40,962 bases of DNA, from the NCBI GenBank assembly GCA_934218695.1, contig CAKQDA010000016.1, positions 1-40,962 on the forward strand, in the 5' to 3' direction. This document shows positions 1 to 7,932 of the stretch, piece by piece. Origin of the DNA: an uncultured Succinivibrio sp. (lineage in GTDB: Bacteria; Pseudomonadota; Gammaproteobacteria; Enterobacterales; Succinivibrionaceae). Within the stretch, counting starts at the first letter, position 1. Each line of letters begins with the position of its first letter. A program made the position numbers and the translations under genes. The notes beneath the pieces are model-generated. The model saw only the letters and a program-made list of their open reading frames with translations. It did not search any database and was not told the origin of the DNA.

Positions 1-548
1 GGAATGTATCTAGTGTAACTGACATGAGTGCAATGTTCAAAGACGCAATATTATTTAACCAGCCTATCTACAATTGGGATGTTTCCAATGTTACAGATAT
101 GAGTGCAATGTTCAAGGGGGCCGCATCATTTAACCAGCCAATTGGATATTGGAATGTTTCTAGTGTTACTAATATGTTTGCTTTATTTTATCGAGCAAAA
201 TCTTTTAATCAGTCACTTGAAAATTGGAATGTATCTAGTGTAACTGACATGAGTGCAATGTTCAAAGACGCAATATTATTTAACCAGCCTATCTACAATT
301 GGAATGTTTCTAATGTTACCGATATGAGCGAAATGTTTTGTGGGGCAATATCTTTTAACCAACCTTTAGAAAATTGGGATGTTTCCAATGTTAAAAATAT
401 GAAGGAAATGTTCAAAGGAGCTACTTCATTCAATCAGCCAATAGAAAATTGGAACGCAGCGAATGTTGTTGATATGCGAGGAATGTTATATGACGCTAAA
501 TCTTTTAAACAGAAAATTCCTAACTGGAATATTTCGTATAATTACAAC
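1..548 (+). repeat. Tandem 75-bp coding repeats, with a 77-bp exact copy
   Basis: Seven in-frame 75-bp units run from 24 to 548, with the end of an earlier unit before them. Bases 1-77 are identical to 226-302, an offset of exactly three units (225 bp), while neighbouring units differ at many positions. The first mismatch is base 78 against 303. This points to a recent three-unit duplication or gene conversion. Confidence 0.9.
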
Positions 549-620
549 GCAAAAGAGATGCTAAATATCGTCCGTATGAATTTAAGTGAAATTGCAAGTA
601 CATTAAAAAATGGTTCATAA
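1..620 (+). CDS. BspA-like DUF285 repeat surface protein, 3' fragment
   Basis: The reading frame is open from the first base of the window, so this is the C-terminal part of a longer gene. It encodes seven consecutive 25-residue repeats with the pattern M-x-x-M-F-x-x-A-x-x-F-N-Q-x-x-x-x-W-[ND]-V-S-x-V-x-[DN], the DUF285 (BspA-type leucine-rich-like) repeat. The last repeat degenerates (K for N, I for V), followed by about 23 non-repeat residues and a stop. Family members are generally surface or secreted proteins of host-associated bacteria, often implicated in adhesion. The N-terminus and any signal peptide lie outside the window, so export is inference. No anchoring motif is visible at the C-terminus. 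Confidence 0.85.
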   Translation, partial: NVSSVTDMSAMFKDAILFNQPIYNWDVSNVTDMSAMFKGAASFNQPIGYWNVSSVTNMFALFYRAKSFNQSLENWNVSSVTDMSAMFKDAILFNQPIYNWNVSNVTDMSEMFCGAISFNQPLENWDVSNVKNMKEMFKGATSFNQPIENWNAANVVDMRGMLYDAKSFKQKIPNWNISYNYNAKEMLNIVRMNLSEIASTLKNGS

Positions 621-676
621 GATGACTAATTTTTAACTATATTAGTGGAAATGTTCTTATATACAGTTGCATGTCC

Positions 677-701
677 AAAATAATGCCGGCATAAGCCGGC
701 A
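677..701 (-). terminator. Intrinsic terminator of the solute-binding protein gene
   Basis: On the minus strand TGCCGGC-TTAT-GCCGGCA forms a perfect 7-bp GC-rich stem (684-701), followed by TTATTTT. It lies about 25 bp past the stop of the minus-strand gene that ends at 725. Confidence 0.65.
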
Positions 702-724
702 CATTATGGAGATGATGAATCTGA

Positions 725-1855
725 TTAACCTTTGGTTCTCTTTGCTTCTACCATGATGTCGTGTGCTTTATCATAGTCAGGAACAATATCGTAAGCACGT
801 GAACGTGACATTTCTTCCTCTAATGAATCCCACTGAATTGCATCTAACTCATCTGATGTAAACAGATCAAGGCACTTCTTGTTACCCATCTGAGCTACAG
901 GGTTAAAGGTACCTTCTGCAAATGCTACGGTATGAGCAACTTCAGGATCCTGTACGTGCTTTAAGAAATCCTCAGCTAAAGGTGAGTGAACAGGGTTATT
1001 TACAACAGAGGTTACCTCAACCCACATTAACGCATTCTCAAGAGGAGAGATTGCTCTAATATTATCTAAGCCTTCAGCTCTTGCTAAAGATGCTGTATAG
1101 GTACCACCAGAAATGTAAGCATCAATGTCACCATTTACCAGAGCCTGGTTTACTGCAGCAATATCACCTACGAACTTGGCATTGCCAAAGATCCTCTTGC
1201 ATGTTTTTTCAAAAGAGGCCATTTCATCTGCTGTATGTTCCTTATAAGGATCAATTCCCGCAATTGTGAACATATGTGCCACGTTCCAGTCATCAGCCTC
1301 ATTGATGGCGTACTTTCCACTCAGACTGTCATCTGCCCAGAGTTTCCATCCTGTCTTTTCAGCTGTCTCTCTTGAGATCTTGTCGGTATTTACTACGAAG
1401 TTGTAAGGCCCGAATCGCTGCACCATACCAAGCAGTTTGGTTCCGTCCTCGCTCATAGCCCAGCTGTATGGGTATTTAAAGGTAGGCAGCATACTGTCAA
1501 AGTATGGCGCAAAGACCTTTTCATCTAGGGGTGTAATAAGACCTTCAGGGAAAAGAACTTTTCTTGCCCATGGGTTGTTAACGTTGATTAAATCCCAGAT
1601 CTTGGTCTCACCGGCACGCAGCTTATTTACCATGGTAGGATCATTAGTTGCAGATTCTGCCTTAACTGATGCCTCGGTCAGTTTTCTGTATGGATCAAGT
1701 ACATCAGCACTGTTATAGCCTTCCCAGCACAGAATATTCAATTCCTTATCTCTTTCACCTGCAAATGCCTTAGATGACAGAACTGCAGGAGCACAGGCAG
1801 CAGTAGCGCATGCCCCCATCATTTTTAACATAGAACGGCGTGTTAACTCAGTCAT
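725..1855 (-). CDS. Tat-exported PotD-like ABC solute-binding protein
   Basis: A 376-residue periplasmic binding protein that resembles the spermidine/putrescine (PotD/PotF) class. The mature protein opens with an N-I-L-C-W-E-G-Y strand typical of that group. The N-terminus is a twin-arginine signal: TRRSMLK at residues 5-11, a hydrophobic segment, and an AFA|G cleavage site near residue 32. I chose the ATG at 1855 because TGGAGGTC precedes it and the Tat motif follows directly; the frame is open further upstream but without a ribosome site. No permease or ATPase gene is nearby, so it must use a transporter encoded elsewhere. It is divergent from the kinase gene at 2147, which suggests an amino-alcohol or polyamine-like ligand (inference). 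Confidence 0.8.
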   Translation of the reverse strand: MTELTRRSMLKMMGACATAACAPAVLSSKAFAGERDKELNILCWEGYNSADVLDPYRKLTEASVKAESATNDPTMVNKLRAGETKIWDLINVNNPWARKVLFPEGLITPLDEKVFAPYFDSMLPTFKYPYSWAMSEDGTKLLGMVQRFGPYNFVVNTDKISRETAEKTGWKLWADDSLSGKYAINEADDWNVAHMFTIAGIDPYKEHTADEMASFEKTCKRIFGNAKFVGDIAAVNQALVNGDIDAYISGGTYTASLARAEGLDNIRAISPLENALMWVEVTSVVNNPVHSPLAEDFLKHVQDPEVAHTVAFAEGTFNPVAQMGNKKCLDLFTSDELDAIQWDSLEEEMSRSRAYDIVPDYDKAHDIMVEAKRTKG

Positions 1856-2002
1856 AATGACCTCCAGATGTGTAACTTTATTCATAAAATGTTGAAGTTG
1901 TATATAACAATACATAAAAAATGTGGTGAATACAATAAAAAAATGTAAAAACAAAAATATTTTTGTTAGATATTGACTGACAAGCAACAAAGAATTATTT
2001 TT

Positions 2003-2018
2003 ATGTTAAAAGTACAAC
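2003..2018. promoter_or_regulatory. Operator-like site between binding protein and kinase genes
   Basis: ATGTTAAAAGTACAAC differs at two positions from ATGTTGTAAGTACAAC at 6285-6300, upstream of the phospho-lyase gene. The ideal palindrome would be ATGTTGTAAGTACAACAT, reminiscent of GntR/HutC-type operators. The same AT-rich divergent gap (1856-2146) holds further TTGT/ACAA dyads, for example TTGTATATAACAA at 1898-1910. No regulator gene is in the window. Confidence 0.5.
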
Positions 2019-2146
2019 ATATTGTGTTGAAAAGTTCCAATATGCTTTGAAGTTCAAATCAGGTTCAACATTTAATCGCGGATACGGTAGAAACATGCTT
2101 TAAAGCCTGCTCCTCCTGTATACAAGCTTTATAGAAAGGTGACATT

Positions 2147-3166
2147 ATGAGCAAAGAATACGAGCCACAAACAGTAAAAGAACTTACTGACATGGTAAAC
2201 AGTTCCTTAAAACTGTGGGGAATGAGCGATAAGGCTTATGCAAAACTAATCAATCTGTCAGAGAATGCCACTTTCTGTGCAACTGATCCTAAAGAGGGCC
2301 CAGATAAGGGGCGATCACTAATCTTAAGAGTTCAGCGTAACGACTATTCAACCAAAGATGCAATTAGATCAGAGCTTGCATGGGTTAAAGCTCTTGCAGA
2401 TGATCATGTCATTTCCACTGCAAGGCCGGTTCCCCTGTCAACAGGAGAGTATGTGGCAATGACCATGACAGCATCAGGAGATCACAGAATGATAGTTGCC
2501 TTTGAAAAGCTCAACGGAAGCGAGCCTTCATTAAAGCTATCAGGACTTGATCACTGGTTTGAAGTTGTAGGTGAGATCAGTGCCAAAATGCATAATCACG
2601 CCAGACAGTGGAAAAGACCAGACTGGTTTACAAGGCGAGTCTGGGATTTTGACGGCATTATCGGAGAGCACGCCTACTGGGGTAACTGGAAGAACAGTAA
2701 CGGTCTTGATGATTCTGGAAAAATAACCGTAGGCCGGACAGTTGATGTGGTCAAAACACTCATGGATGATTATGGAGAGAATAATTACAACTTTGGAGTG
2801 ATCCACTCTGACTGCAGAGCTACAAACCTGCTTGTAGACGGTAGTGAACTTCATGTAATCGATTTTGATGATATGGGATTTGGCTGGTATCTGTTCGACT
2901 TTGCTGCAGCTTTAAGCTTTATGGAGCAGTCTGAGGATGCAGTGAAACTTGCCAGAGCGTGGATTAAAGGTTATGAAAAGGTAACTAAGCTTTCTGATTA
3001 TGAAAAAGATCTTCTGCCAACCCTGTCGATTATGCGTCGTATTGAACTTATGTCCTGGTGTACAAGCCACAGTGAGGTTCCATTTGCCGCTAAGGAAGGC
3101 CTTCAAGTTACAAAGGATACTGTAAGACTGTGTGAATCATATCTTGCAGGAAGATATTTAAAGTAG
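2147..3166 (+). CDS. APH-fold small-molecule kinase (phosphotransferase)
   Basis: A 339-residue protein of the aminoglycoside phosphotransferase/choline-kinase fold. The Brenner motif is intact: H220-S-D222-x4-N227, then the metal-binding D-F-D-D at 239-242 and G-F-G-W. The N-terminal lobe has L-S-E-N-A-T-F and an I-L-R-V-Q-R strand, as in SrkA/homoserine-kinase-II-like members. AAAGGTGA precedes the ATG. The gene ends 13 bp before the dehydrogenase gene, so they are probably cotranscribed. Bacterial and animal relatives paired with class-III phospho-lyases phosphorylate amino alcohols such as 5-hydroxylysine; that pairing recurs here (lyase at 4890-6221). The fold is clear and the substrate is inferred from context. 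Confidence 0.75.
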   Translation: MSKEYEPQTVKELTDMVNSSLKLWGMSDKAYAKLINLSENATFCATDPKEGPDKGRSLILRVQRNDYSTKDAIRSELAWVKALADDHVISTARPVPLSTGEYVAMTMTASGDHRMIVAFEKLNGSEPSLKLSGLDHWFEVVGEISAKMHNHARQWKRPDWFTRRVWDFDGIIGEHAYWGNWKNSNGLDDSGKITVGRTVDVVKTLMDDYGENNYNFGVIHSDCRATNLLVDGSELHVIDFDDMGFGWYLFDFAAALSFMEQSEDAVKLARAWIKGYEKVTKLSDYEKDLLPTLSIMRRIELMSWCTSHSEVPFAAKEGLQVTKDTVRLCESYLAGRYLK

Positions 3167-3179
3167 GGAGAATTTTATT

Positions 3180-3992
3180 ATGTATGACAGCTTAAAGGGC
3201 AGTACTGCAATTGTGACTGGTGCCGGATCTGGTATAGGCAGGGCAATGGCTATAAGCTTTGCCAAATCAGGATGTAAGGTTGTATGTGTAGCCAGACGCA
3301 AGGGGACACTTGACGAGGTTGTAGATGAAATAAAAAAATCAGGTGGTGAGGCTGTTGCCTTTGCAGGAGATGTAACCTCCTATGAGCAAATGGAGGCTAT
3401 GGCCAAAACTGCTATTTATACCTACGGAAAGATTGATATCCTACTGTCAAACGCTGGTGTGATCCCTCAGGTGCCGTTATCGGAGATGACAGATGAAGAC
3501 TTTGATCTAGTAATGGATATCAATGTCAAAGGTATGTTTCATTCTATAAAGGCAGTAATGCCTCAGATGAAGAAACAGAAATACGGCAGAATAATTTTAA
3601 CATCATCAATTACAGGTCCTATCACAGGCTATCCTGGATGGGCTGTATATGGAGCAAGCAAGGCCGCTCAGTTAGGTTTTATGAGAACAGCTGCCATGGA
3701 ATTAGCTCCATATGGAATTACCGTAAATGCTGTATCTCCAGGTAATGTTATGACTGAAGGACTGAAATCCTTAGGACAGAACTATGTGGATATTATGGAA
3801 AAAGCAGTACCCGTAGGAAGACTTGGCACAGGATTTGACATTGCCAATGCTGCTTTATTTCTGGCTCAAAAAGAATCATGGTACGTAAACGGGCATAATC
3901 TTATCATTGACGGTGGTCAGATTTTACCTGAATCATCTGGTGCCTTAGATGAAATGCGCAAGCTTTACGAAAGTGAAATGGCAAAATCATAA
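3180..3992 (+). CDS. Short-chain dehydrogenase/reductase, UcpA/FabG-like
   Basis: A 270-residue classical SDR. It has the T-G-A-G-S-G-I-G cofactor loop (residues 13-20), the N-A-G motif (91-93), serines at 142-143 and the Y157-x3-K161 catalytic pair. The C-terminal I-I-D-G-G-x-x-L-P-E resembles UcpA. An A or R after the second strand (V-A-R-R) hints at NADP(H) preference, but this is weak. GGGAGA precedes the ATG. It sits just downstream of the kinase gene and may oxidise or reduce the carbonyl released by the phospho-lyase, or the amino alcohol itself. The substrate cannot be read from sequence. Confidence 0.8.
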   Translation: MYDSLKGSTAIVTGAGSGIGRAMAISFAKSGCKVVCVARRKGTLDEVVDEIKKSGGEAVAFAGDVTSYEQMEAMAKTAIYTYGKIDILLSNAGVIPQVPLSEMTDEDFDLVMDINVKGMFHSIKAVMPQMKKQKYGRIILTSSITGPITGYPGWAVYGASKAAQLGFMRTAAMELAPYGITVNAVSPGNVMTEGLKSLGQNYVDIMEKAVPVGRLGTGFDIANAALFLAQKESWYVNGHNLIIDGGQILPESSGALDEMRKLYESEMAKS

Positions 3993-4031
3993 CTATCTTT
4001 TTTTTCTCAACCGTTCATTTTTCTTATTTTG

Positions 4032-4059
4032 GGCGTTATCGTCAGATAACGCCGTTTTT
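4032..4059 (+). terminator. Intrinsic terminator after the dehydrogenase gene
   Basis: A perfect 9-bp stem, GGCGTTATC-GTCA-GATAACGCC, followed by GTTTTTG, 40 bp after the SDR stop. It ends the kinase-SDR transcript. Confidence 0.85.
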
Positions 4060-4274
4060 GGCTCCTGAATATAGAGCTGTCACAAAGACTTTTTGAGAAC
4101 CAGAACCACAGAACCGTTCTTTTTTTCATCTTATAGTTGAATTTTAAATGTAGAAAGTAGAGTGTCATTTACCGCTTAGTAAAGGCATGGTACTTAGTAA
4201 GAATATGTGGTCGTAAGAGCGTTATTAAAAACAAATGAATAATGTATGGATCATAAATAATCACTTCAGTCTTT

Positions 4275-4803
4275 TTACAGTGACAGCACAGGTCTTGCCG
4301 CAAAGGCAATTCCATAGGCATAAATACTCATAACTGATCTGTTTGTCATCATAGGTTCAGCGTAGTTTTTCTCTTCTATCTGAGAAAGCGCATTCTCACT
4401 TGCAGTTACAAAGTCAGAGCCTACAGGTGAAGATTTAATCTCAACAATGGCTACCTTTCTGCTACCGGCATCCTTAAAGAAAATATCAGGATATCCGTCT
4501 CCAGATTCAGTATTTTAATGATATCCTCCAAGGTTACCTTTATGTAATCTGATGACCTTTAAAAGGTAAAAATTTCGTTTCCTTCTTCTCTCTTAGACAA
4601 AGATGATATCTGTCGTACCAGTTAAAAATGTTAAATTTTGCAGCACCATTAGGAAATGCATTTTATGTGGTCAGATCATAATAGATATCAGAGGCAGTAT
4701 TCTATTTTGTATATTCCATATATAGCGGATTATGTATAAATAAAGCTAAATCATGATGATTGCAGTTTGATGGGAGATATTGTTTCAGGTGTTGCTGAAA
4801 CAT
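4275..4803 (-). pseudogene. Decayed AAA-ATPase-like/PD-(D/E)XK (DUF1703) remnant
   Basis: Read on the minus strand, this stretch gives pieces of the C-terminal half of the AAA-ATPase-like/DUF1703 family. The clearest piece is the end: D-G-Y-P-D-I-F-F-K-D, then V-A-I-V-E-I-K (the PD-(D/E)XK core), E-K-N-Y-A-E-P and I-Y-A-Y-G-I-A-F, with a natural stop at 4275-4277. Upstream there are in-frame stops (one just before N-T-E-S-G, others near T-T and Y-T-K) and a frameshift after N-W-Y-D-R-Y-H. The ATPase half is missing. An apparently intact relative starts at 40649. It separates the two arms of the putative amino-alcohol cluster. Confidence 0.8.
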
Positions 4804-4834
4804 AAGAGGCTGTTTACAAGATCACAAAGATATA

Positions 4835-4863
4835 AAAGGCACGAAATCATCTTTCATGCCTTT
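4835..4863 (-). terminator. Terminator of the phospho-lyase gene
   Basis: The minus strand forms a 12-bp stem with one G-T wobble (AAAGGCATGAAA / TTTCGTGCCTTT), a 5-base loop, then T-ATATC. It lies 27 bp past the stop of the gene ending at 4890. The T-run is short. Confidence 0.6.
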
Positions 4864-4889
4864 ATAAATTGATGGTTGGTTAACAGTTT

Positions 4890-6221
4890 TTATTTGCCAA
4901 TCTCTTTTAAGGATTTTGTAATTGCATCTATAAAGAAATCGGCGTCTTTTCTGTAGAATCGCAGTGGAGGTCTGATCTTGAGAATGTTGCCATAAGGACC
5001 TGCAGCACCAATGAGAACGTTGTTATAGCGTAATCTGTTGATAAGCAGAGTGGCGCTTTCTGAATCAACTCCTTTGGTATCAGGATCTTTTACAACTTCA
5101 AGCCCTGTAAATAAGCCTGCACCTCTTACATCACCAAGACATGGATGATCTTTTGAAAGTTCTCTCAGACCTGCCCTTAAATAGTCACCGGCATCCTTTG
5201 CGTTGCTGATTAAATCATCTTCCTGTAAAACTTCCAGTACAGCAGTACCTGCTGCCGCAGCGCCAGGTGTACCGCCAAAGGTGTTAAAGTAACCCGTGCC
5301 CTTTAGGGCATCAATGATTTCACTTCTGGTTACCATAGCCGCCATAGGATAACCGTTACCCATAGGTTTACCCATGGTTACAATATCAGGTACCACATCG
5401 TGTCTCATGAACCCCCACATCTTACCGGTTCTTCCAAAGCCTGGCTGAACCTCATCGGCAATATAGACACCGCCGTGTTTATGAACCACATCGATGGCTT
5501 TTTTAATAAATCCCTGAGGATCTGCAAATACACCATCAGATGAAAAGATATCATCAAAAAGAATTGCTGCAAATTTAATTCCATGAGCTTCAAGATCTTC
5601 AATTGCCTTTTCAACATCACTTGCAAACCTGTCTGCAAGAACATCAGGGGCAATTCTGTAGGTGTCAGGAGCAGGTACAGTTCTTACAAAGTCAGCTGTC
5701 ACCTTACCCTTTGTGCTCGATGGAGATACAAAGGTGGTCAGATAGGAGTTGCCGTGATAGGCTCCGGAAGTAACAATTACACCTTTACCACCTGTTAGGT
5801 AAAAAGCTGCTCGCAAAGCAAGATCGTTACTTTCAGATCCTGTACAGGTCATAGCAATCTTGTCTAAAGGTGCAGGAAAGGTCTTTAATAATTTTTCCGC
5901 ATAATCGTCAACTACCTTGTTCAGATATCTTGTATGGGTGTTGACAACAGAGAGCTGTTTACCTACATATTCTGCTACACGGGGATGACCGTGACCGATA
6001 CAGGCCACATTGTTATAGCAGTCTAAAAACCTGGTTCCTCGGTTGTCAAACAGATAACAGCCTTCACCTTTTACCACTTCAATGGGTTCTTTAAAAAAGA
6101 GAACCGAAGCAGAGCCAAACACATCTAAACGACGCTTTGTTTCATCTTTTATGTCTTCAGGGAGAGAGCCTACATCGCTCTGATCAAAGGCATTCATTGA
6201 AAGAATTGATTTAATTGCCAT
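4890..6221 (-). CDS. Class-III PLP enzyme, amino-alcohol phosphate phospho-lyase-like
   Basis: A 443-residue class-III aminotransferase-fold protein. It shows T-G-S-E-S-N-D (127-133), Y-H-G (155-157), A-D-E-V-Q with Asp256 for the pyridoxal ring nitrogen, and K285 in M-G-K-P-M-G-N-G-Y-P as Schiff-base lysine. D-C-Y-N-N-V-A-x-I-G-H-G-H-P, V-P-D-I-V-T-M-G-K-P and N-I-L-K-I-R-P-P closely match my recollection of animal ETNPPL/PHYKPL, which split ethanolamine phosphate or 5-phosphohydroxylysine into aldehyde, ammonia and phosphate. An ordinary aminotransferase role remains possible. The ATG at 6221 is preceded by AGGAG at 5-base spacing; the frame is open upstream. With the kinase at 2147 it would form a two-step pathway. 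Confidence 0.75.
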   Translation of the reverse strand: MAIKSILSMNAFDQSDVGSLPEDIKDETKRRLDVFGSASVLFFKEPIEVVKGEGCYLFDNRGTRFLDCYNNVACIGHGHPRVAEYVGKQLSVVNTHTRYLNKVVDDYAEKLLKTFPAPLDKIAMTCTGSESNDLALRAAFYLTGGKGVIVTSGAYHGNSYLTTFVSPSSTKGKVTADFVRTVPAPDTYRIAPDVLADRFASDVEKAIEDLEAHGIKFAAILFDDIFSSDGVFADPQGFIKKAIDVVHKHGGVYIADEVQPGFGRTGKMWGFMRHDVVPDIVTMGKPMGNGYPMAAMVTRSEIIDALKGTGYFNTFGGTPGAAAAGTAVLEVLQEDDLISNAKDAGDYLRAGLRELSKDHPCLGDVRGAGLFTGLEVVKDPDTKGVDSESATLLINRLRYNNVLIGAAGPYGNILKIRPPLRFYRKDADFFIDAITKSLKEIGK

Positions 6222-6284
6222 AAGAACTCCTATCATATTCAGAAAGCCAGTTTGTTGTTTTGTTATGTTTAAAGTATCACATAA

Positions 6285-6340
6285 ATGTTGTAAGTACAAC
6301 TAAAATACAACAAAAGATATTAAAAATGTTGTAATTGCAA
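6285..6340. promoter_or_regulatory. Two operator-like sites upstream of the phospho-lyase gene
   Basis: ATGTTGTAAGTACAAC (6285-6300) contains the perfect dyad GTTGTA-AG-TACAAC. A second copy, ATGTTGTAATTGCAA (6326-6340), matches the first at 13 of 15 positions. The first also matches the site at 2003-2018 at 14 of 16. The shared motif suggests one repressor for both arms of the cluster. Confidence 0.55.
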
Positions 6341-6394
6341 AGTAAATGCTCATAAATAATGTGGAAGTGCACACTAATGTCAGAAACAGAGCAA

Positions 6395-6415
6395 CATGAT
6401 CTGTTTCAGATCATG
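6395..6415 (-). terminator. Hairpin, probable tatC terminator
   Basis: CATGATCTG-AAA-CAGATCATG on the minus strand is a perfect 9-bp stem with a 3-base loop, 49 bp past the tatC stop. It is followed by TTGCTCTGTTTC, so the T tract is poor. Confidence 0.45.
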
Positions 6416-6463
6416 CTGTTCTGAATAGTGATGTAAATAAGAACAGAATGCAGGCTTTAACGG

Positions 6464-7234
6464 TTATTTTGCGATCTGAGCGGAAAGTTCTGTATTTTCT
6501 CTTTTTCTGAAGAGAAGGCTCGAGAAAATAACTCCAATCTCGTAAAGAATGATAACTGGTAAAGCCAGCATCAGCTGAGAGGTGACATCAGGAGGTGTAA
6601 GAACAGCTGCAATTAAGAATGCAATAACGATTAGATAGCGGCGAAATTTTTTGAGTTTTGTTGGAGTTACAACATTAAGTGCGCTTAACAGAATGACTGC
6701 TACCGGTACTTCAAAGGTAATTCCAAAAGCTAAAAACATATGCAGAACAAAACTGATATACGAATCGATATCTGGCGCAAAAGAGATAGTTTCAGGTGAA
6801 AAGGATGCAATAAACTTAAACAGAAAACCGAAAACAATAAAGTAACAGTAGGCAACTCCAAGTATAAACATGAAAACCGAAGAAATAATAAAAGGGATCA
6901 CCACTTTCTTTTCATGTTTATATAAGCCAGGAGAGAAAAATTCCCAGATCTGAAACAGCGTAAAGGGAAAACTGATACAAAATGCAGAGAACAGAAGCAC
7001 TTTTAATGGCCCCATTACAGGAGCAATTACACTTACAGAAAGCAGCTGTGTACCCTGAGGCAGCGCACTTAACAGAGGTTTTGACAGATAATCAAAAAGA
7101 AGTTGCATGAAAGGCGCAAGGGCTGCAGTGCAGATGACTATTCCTGCAATAATCAGTATTACTCTTTTTCGCAGTTCCAGAAGATGCTCTGTTACTGTCA
7201 TGCTCTGAAGTTTTTCTGTTGTATCTTCTTTCAT
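6464..7234 (-). CDS. tatC: Sec-independent translocase subunit TatC
   Basis: A 256-residue polytopic inner-membrane protein with six predicted membrane segments. It is the receptor that, with TatB, binds twin-arginine signal peptides. The N-terminus has the family-typical E-H-L-L-E-L-R-K-R, with F-S-P-G-L-Y-K-H-E-K in the first periplasmic/cytoplasmic loop region and F-G-I-T-F-E-V-P in mid-protein. The frame also opens at a GTG at 7243; I prefer the ATG at 7234 because AAGGTGA lies ahead of it. Third gene of tatA-tatB-tatC on the minus strand, 54 bp after tatB. The length is normal for the family. Confidence 0.95.
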   Translation of the reverse strand: MKEDTTEKLQSMTVTEHLLELRKRVILIIAGIVICTAALAPFMQLLFDYLSKPLLSALPQGTQLLSVSVIAPVMGPLKVLLFSAFCISFPFTLFQIWEFFSPGLYKHEKKVVIPFIISSVFMFILGVAYCYFIVFGFLFKFIASFSPETISFAPDIDSYISFVLHMFLAFGITFEVPVAVILLSALNVVTPTKLKKFRRYLIVIAFLIAAVLTPPDVTSQLMLALPVIILYEIGVIFSSLLFRKRENTELSAQIAK

Positions 7235-7288
7235 ATAGGTCACCTTGTAAAAGGTCTCAGAAAGGCTGCAAAATCATCAGAATATCCG

Positions 7289-7738
7289 TTATTGTGCAAT
7301 ATTCTCTTTGAGTTTGGCAATTTCCTGTTCAAGCTTTTCAACTCTTTCTGCTAACTGCAGGCTGTTGCTGTTATTTTTCTTTTCATCTGTCTGTACCCTG
7401 TCTTTAGGCACTTCATTTCTGTCTGATGATTTCTCATCTTTTTCCCTGAAATCATCAGCAGTCACCGTCCACTGCCTTTTTCCGTTGTGATGAGAGCTGT
7501 CAGCTGCAGAGGGAGATATTCTGTTTACAGTATCGTGAAAGTCATTTTTTCTGATTACAGAAACTTCCTGTCTTATTTCATCTAGCTGTAACTGGGTTTT
7601 GACAGAATTGAGGTAATTCCTCGCTTTTGCAAAAAAGTGTCCCAGGCTGAACATAAGTTTAAAGGTCCTGACAGGTCCTAAGACTATCAGCGCAATGACG
7701 ACGATTATTATGAGTTCGTCAAAACCAATAAAGTCCAT
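7289..7738 (-). CDS. tatB: Sec-independent translocase subunit TatB
   Basis: 149 residues. A short N-terminal periplasmic tail and one membrane helix (about residues 7-21) are followed by the V-L-G-P hinge and an amphipathic helix. The charged C-terminal half is rich in K, E and D and ends in a likely coiled coil (A-E-R-V-E-K-L-E-Q-E-I-A-K-L-K). TatB forms the substrate-recognition complex with TatC. The start codon overlaps the tatA stop by one base (TAATG), so translation is probably coupled. I separate it from TatA by the V-L-G-P hinge, the longer tail and its position in the operon. Confidence 0.9.
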   Translation of the reverse strand: MDFIGFDELIIIVVIALIVLGPVRTFKLMFSLGHFFAKARNYLNSVKTQLQLDEIRQEVSVIRKNDFHDTVNRISPSAADSSHHNGKRQWTVTADDFREKDEKSSDRNEVPKDRVQTDEKKNNSNSLQLAERVEKLEQEIAKLKENIAQ

Positions 7739-7932
7739 TATTTTTTCTCAATTGAACTTTCTTTTGCTACAGGTTTGTCTTCAAACTCTTCCTGTGCTTC
7801 CTTCATACCTTCTTTAAAACCTTTGACAGCACCGCCAAGATCTTTGCCAATGTTCTTCAGTTTTGATGTGCCAAACACCAAAGCTACGACAACTAAAAGG
7901 ATCAGCCAGTGCCAGATTGATAGTGCGCCCAT
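7738..7932 (-). CDS. tatA: Sec-independent translocase subunit TatA
   Basis: 64 residues: a membrane helix from about residue 8 to 20, then the F-G-T-S-K-L hinge, an amphipathic helix ([14 protein letters not shown]) and an acidic tail. TatA polymerises to form the transport pore. AAGGAG precedes the ATG at good spacing. It is the first gene of the operon. A 7-bp inverted repeat (AACTAAA/TTTAGTT, 7952-7970) lies just upstream of the ribosome site and may affect mRNA folding. The Tat substrate encoded at 725-1855 lies nearby. Confidence 0.93.
   Translation of the reverse strand: MGALSIWHWLILLVVVALVFGTSKLKNIGKDLGGAVKGFKEGMKEAQEEFEDKPVAKESSIEKK

Noticed and set aside
5405..5653. An open 82-codon frame on the minus strand
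   Set aside because: It lies wholly inside the phospho-lyase gene in another frame, has no ribosome site and resembles no family.
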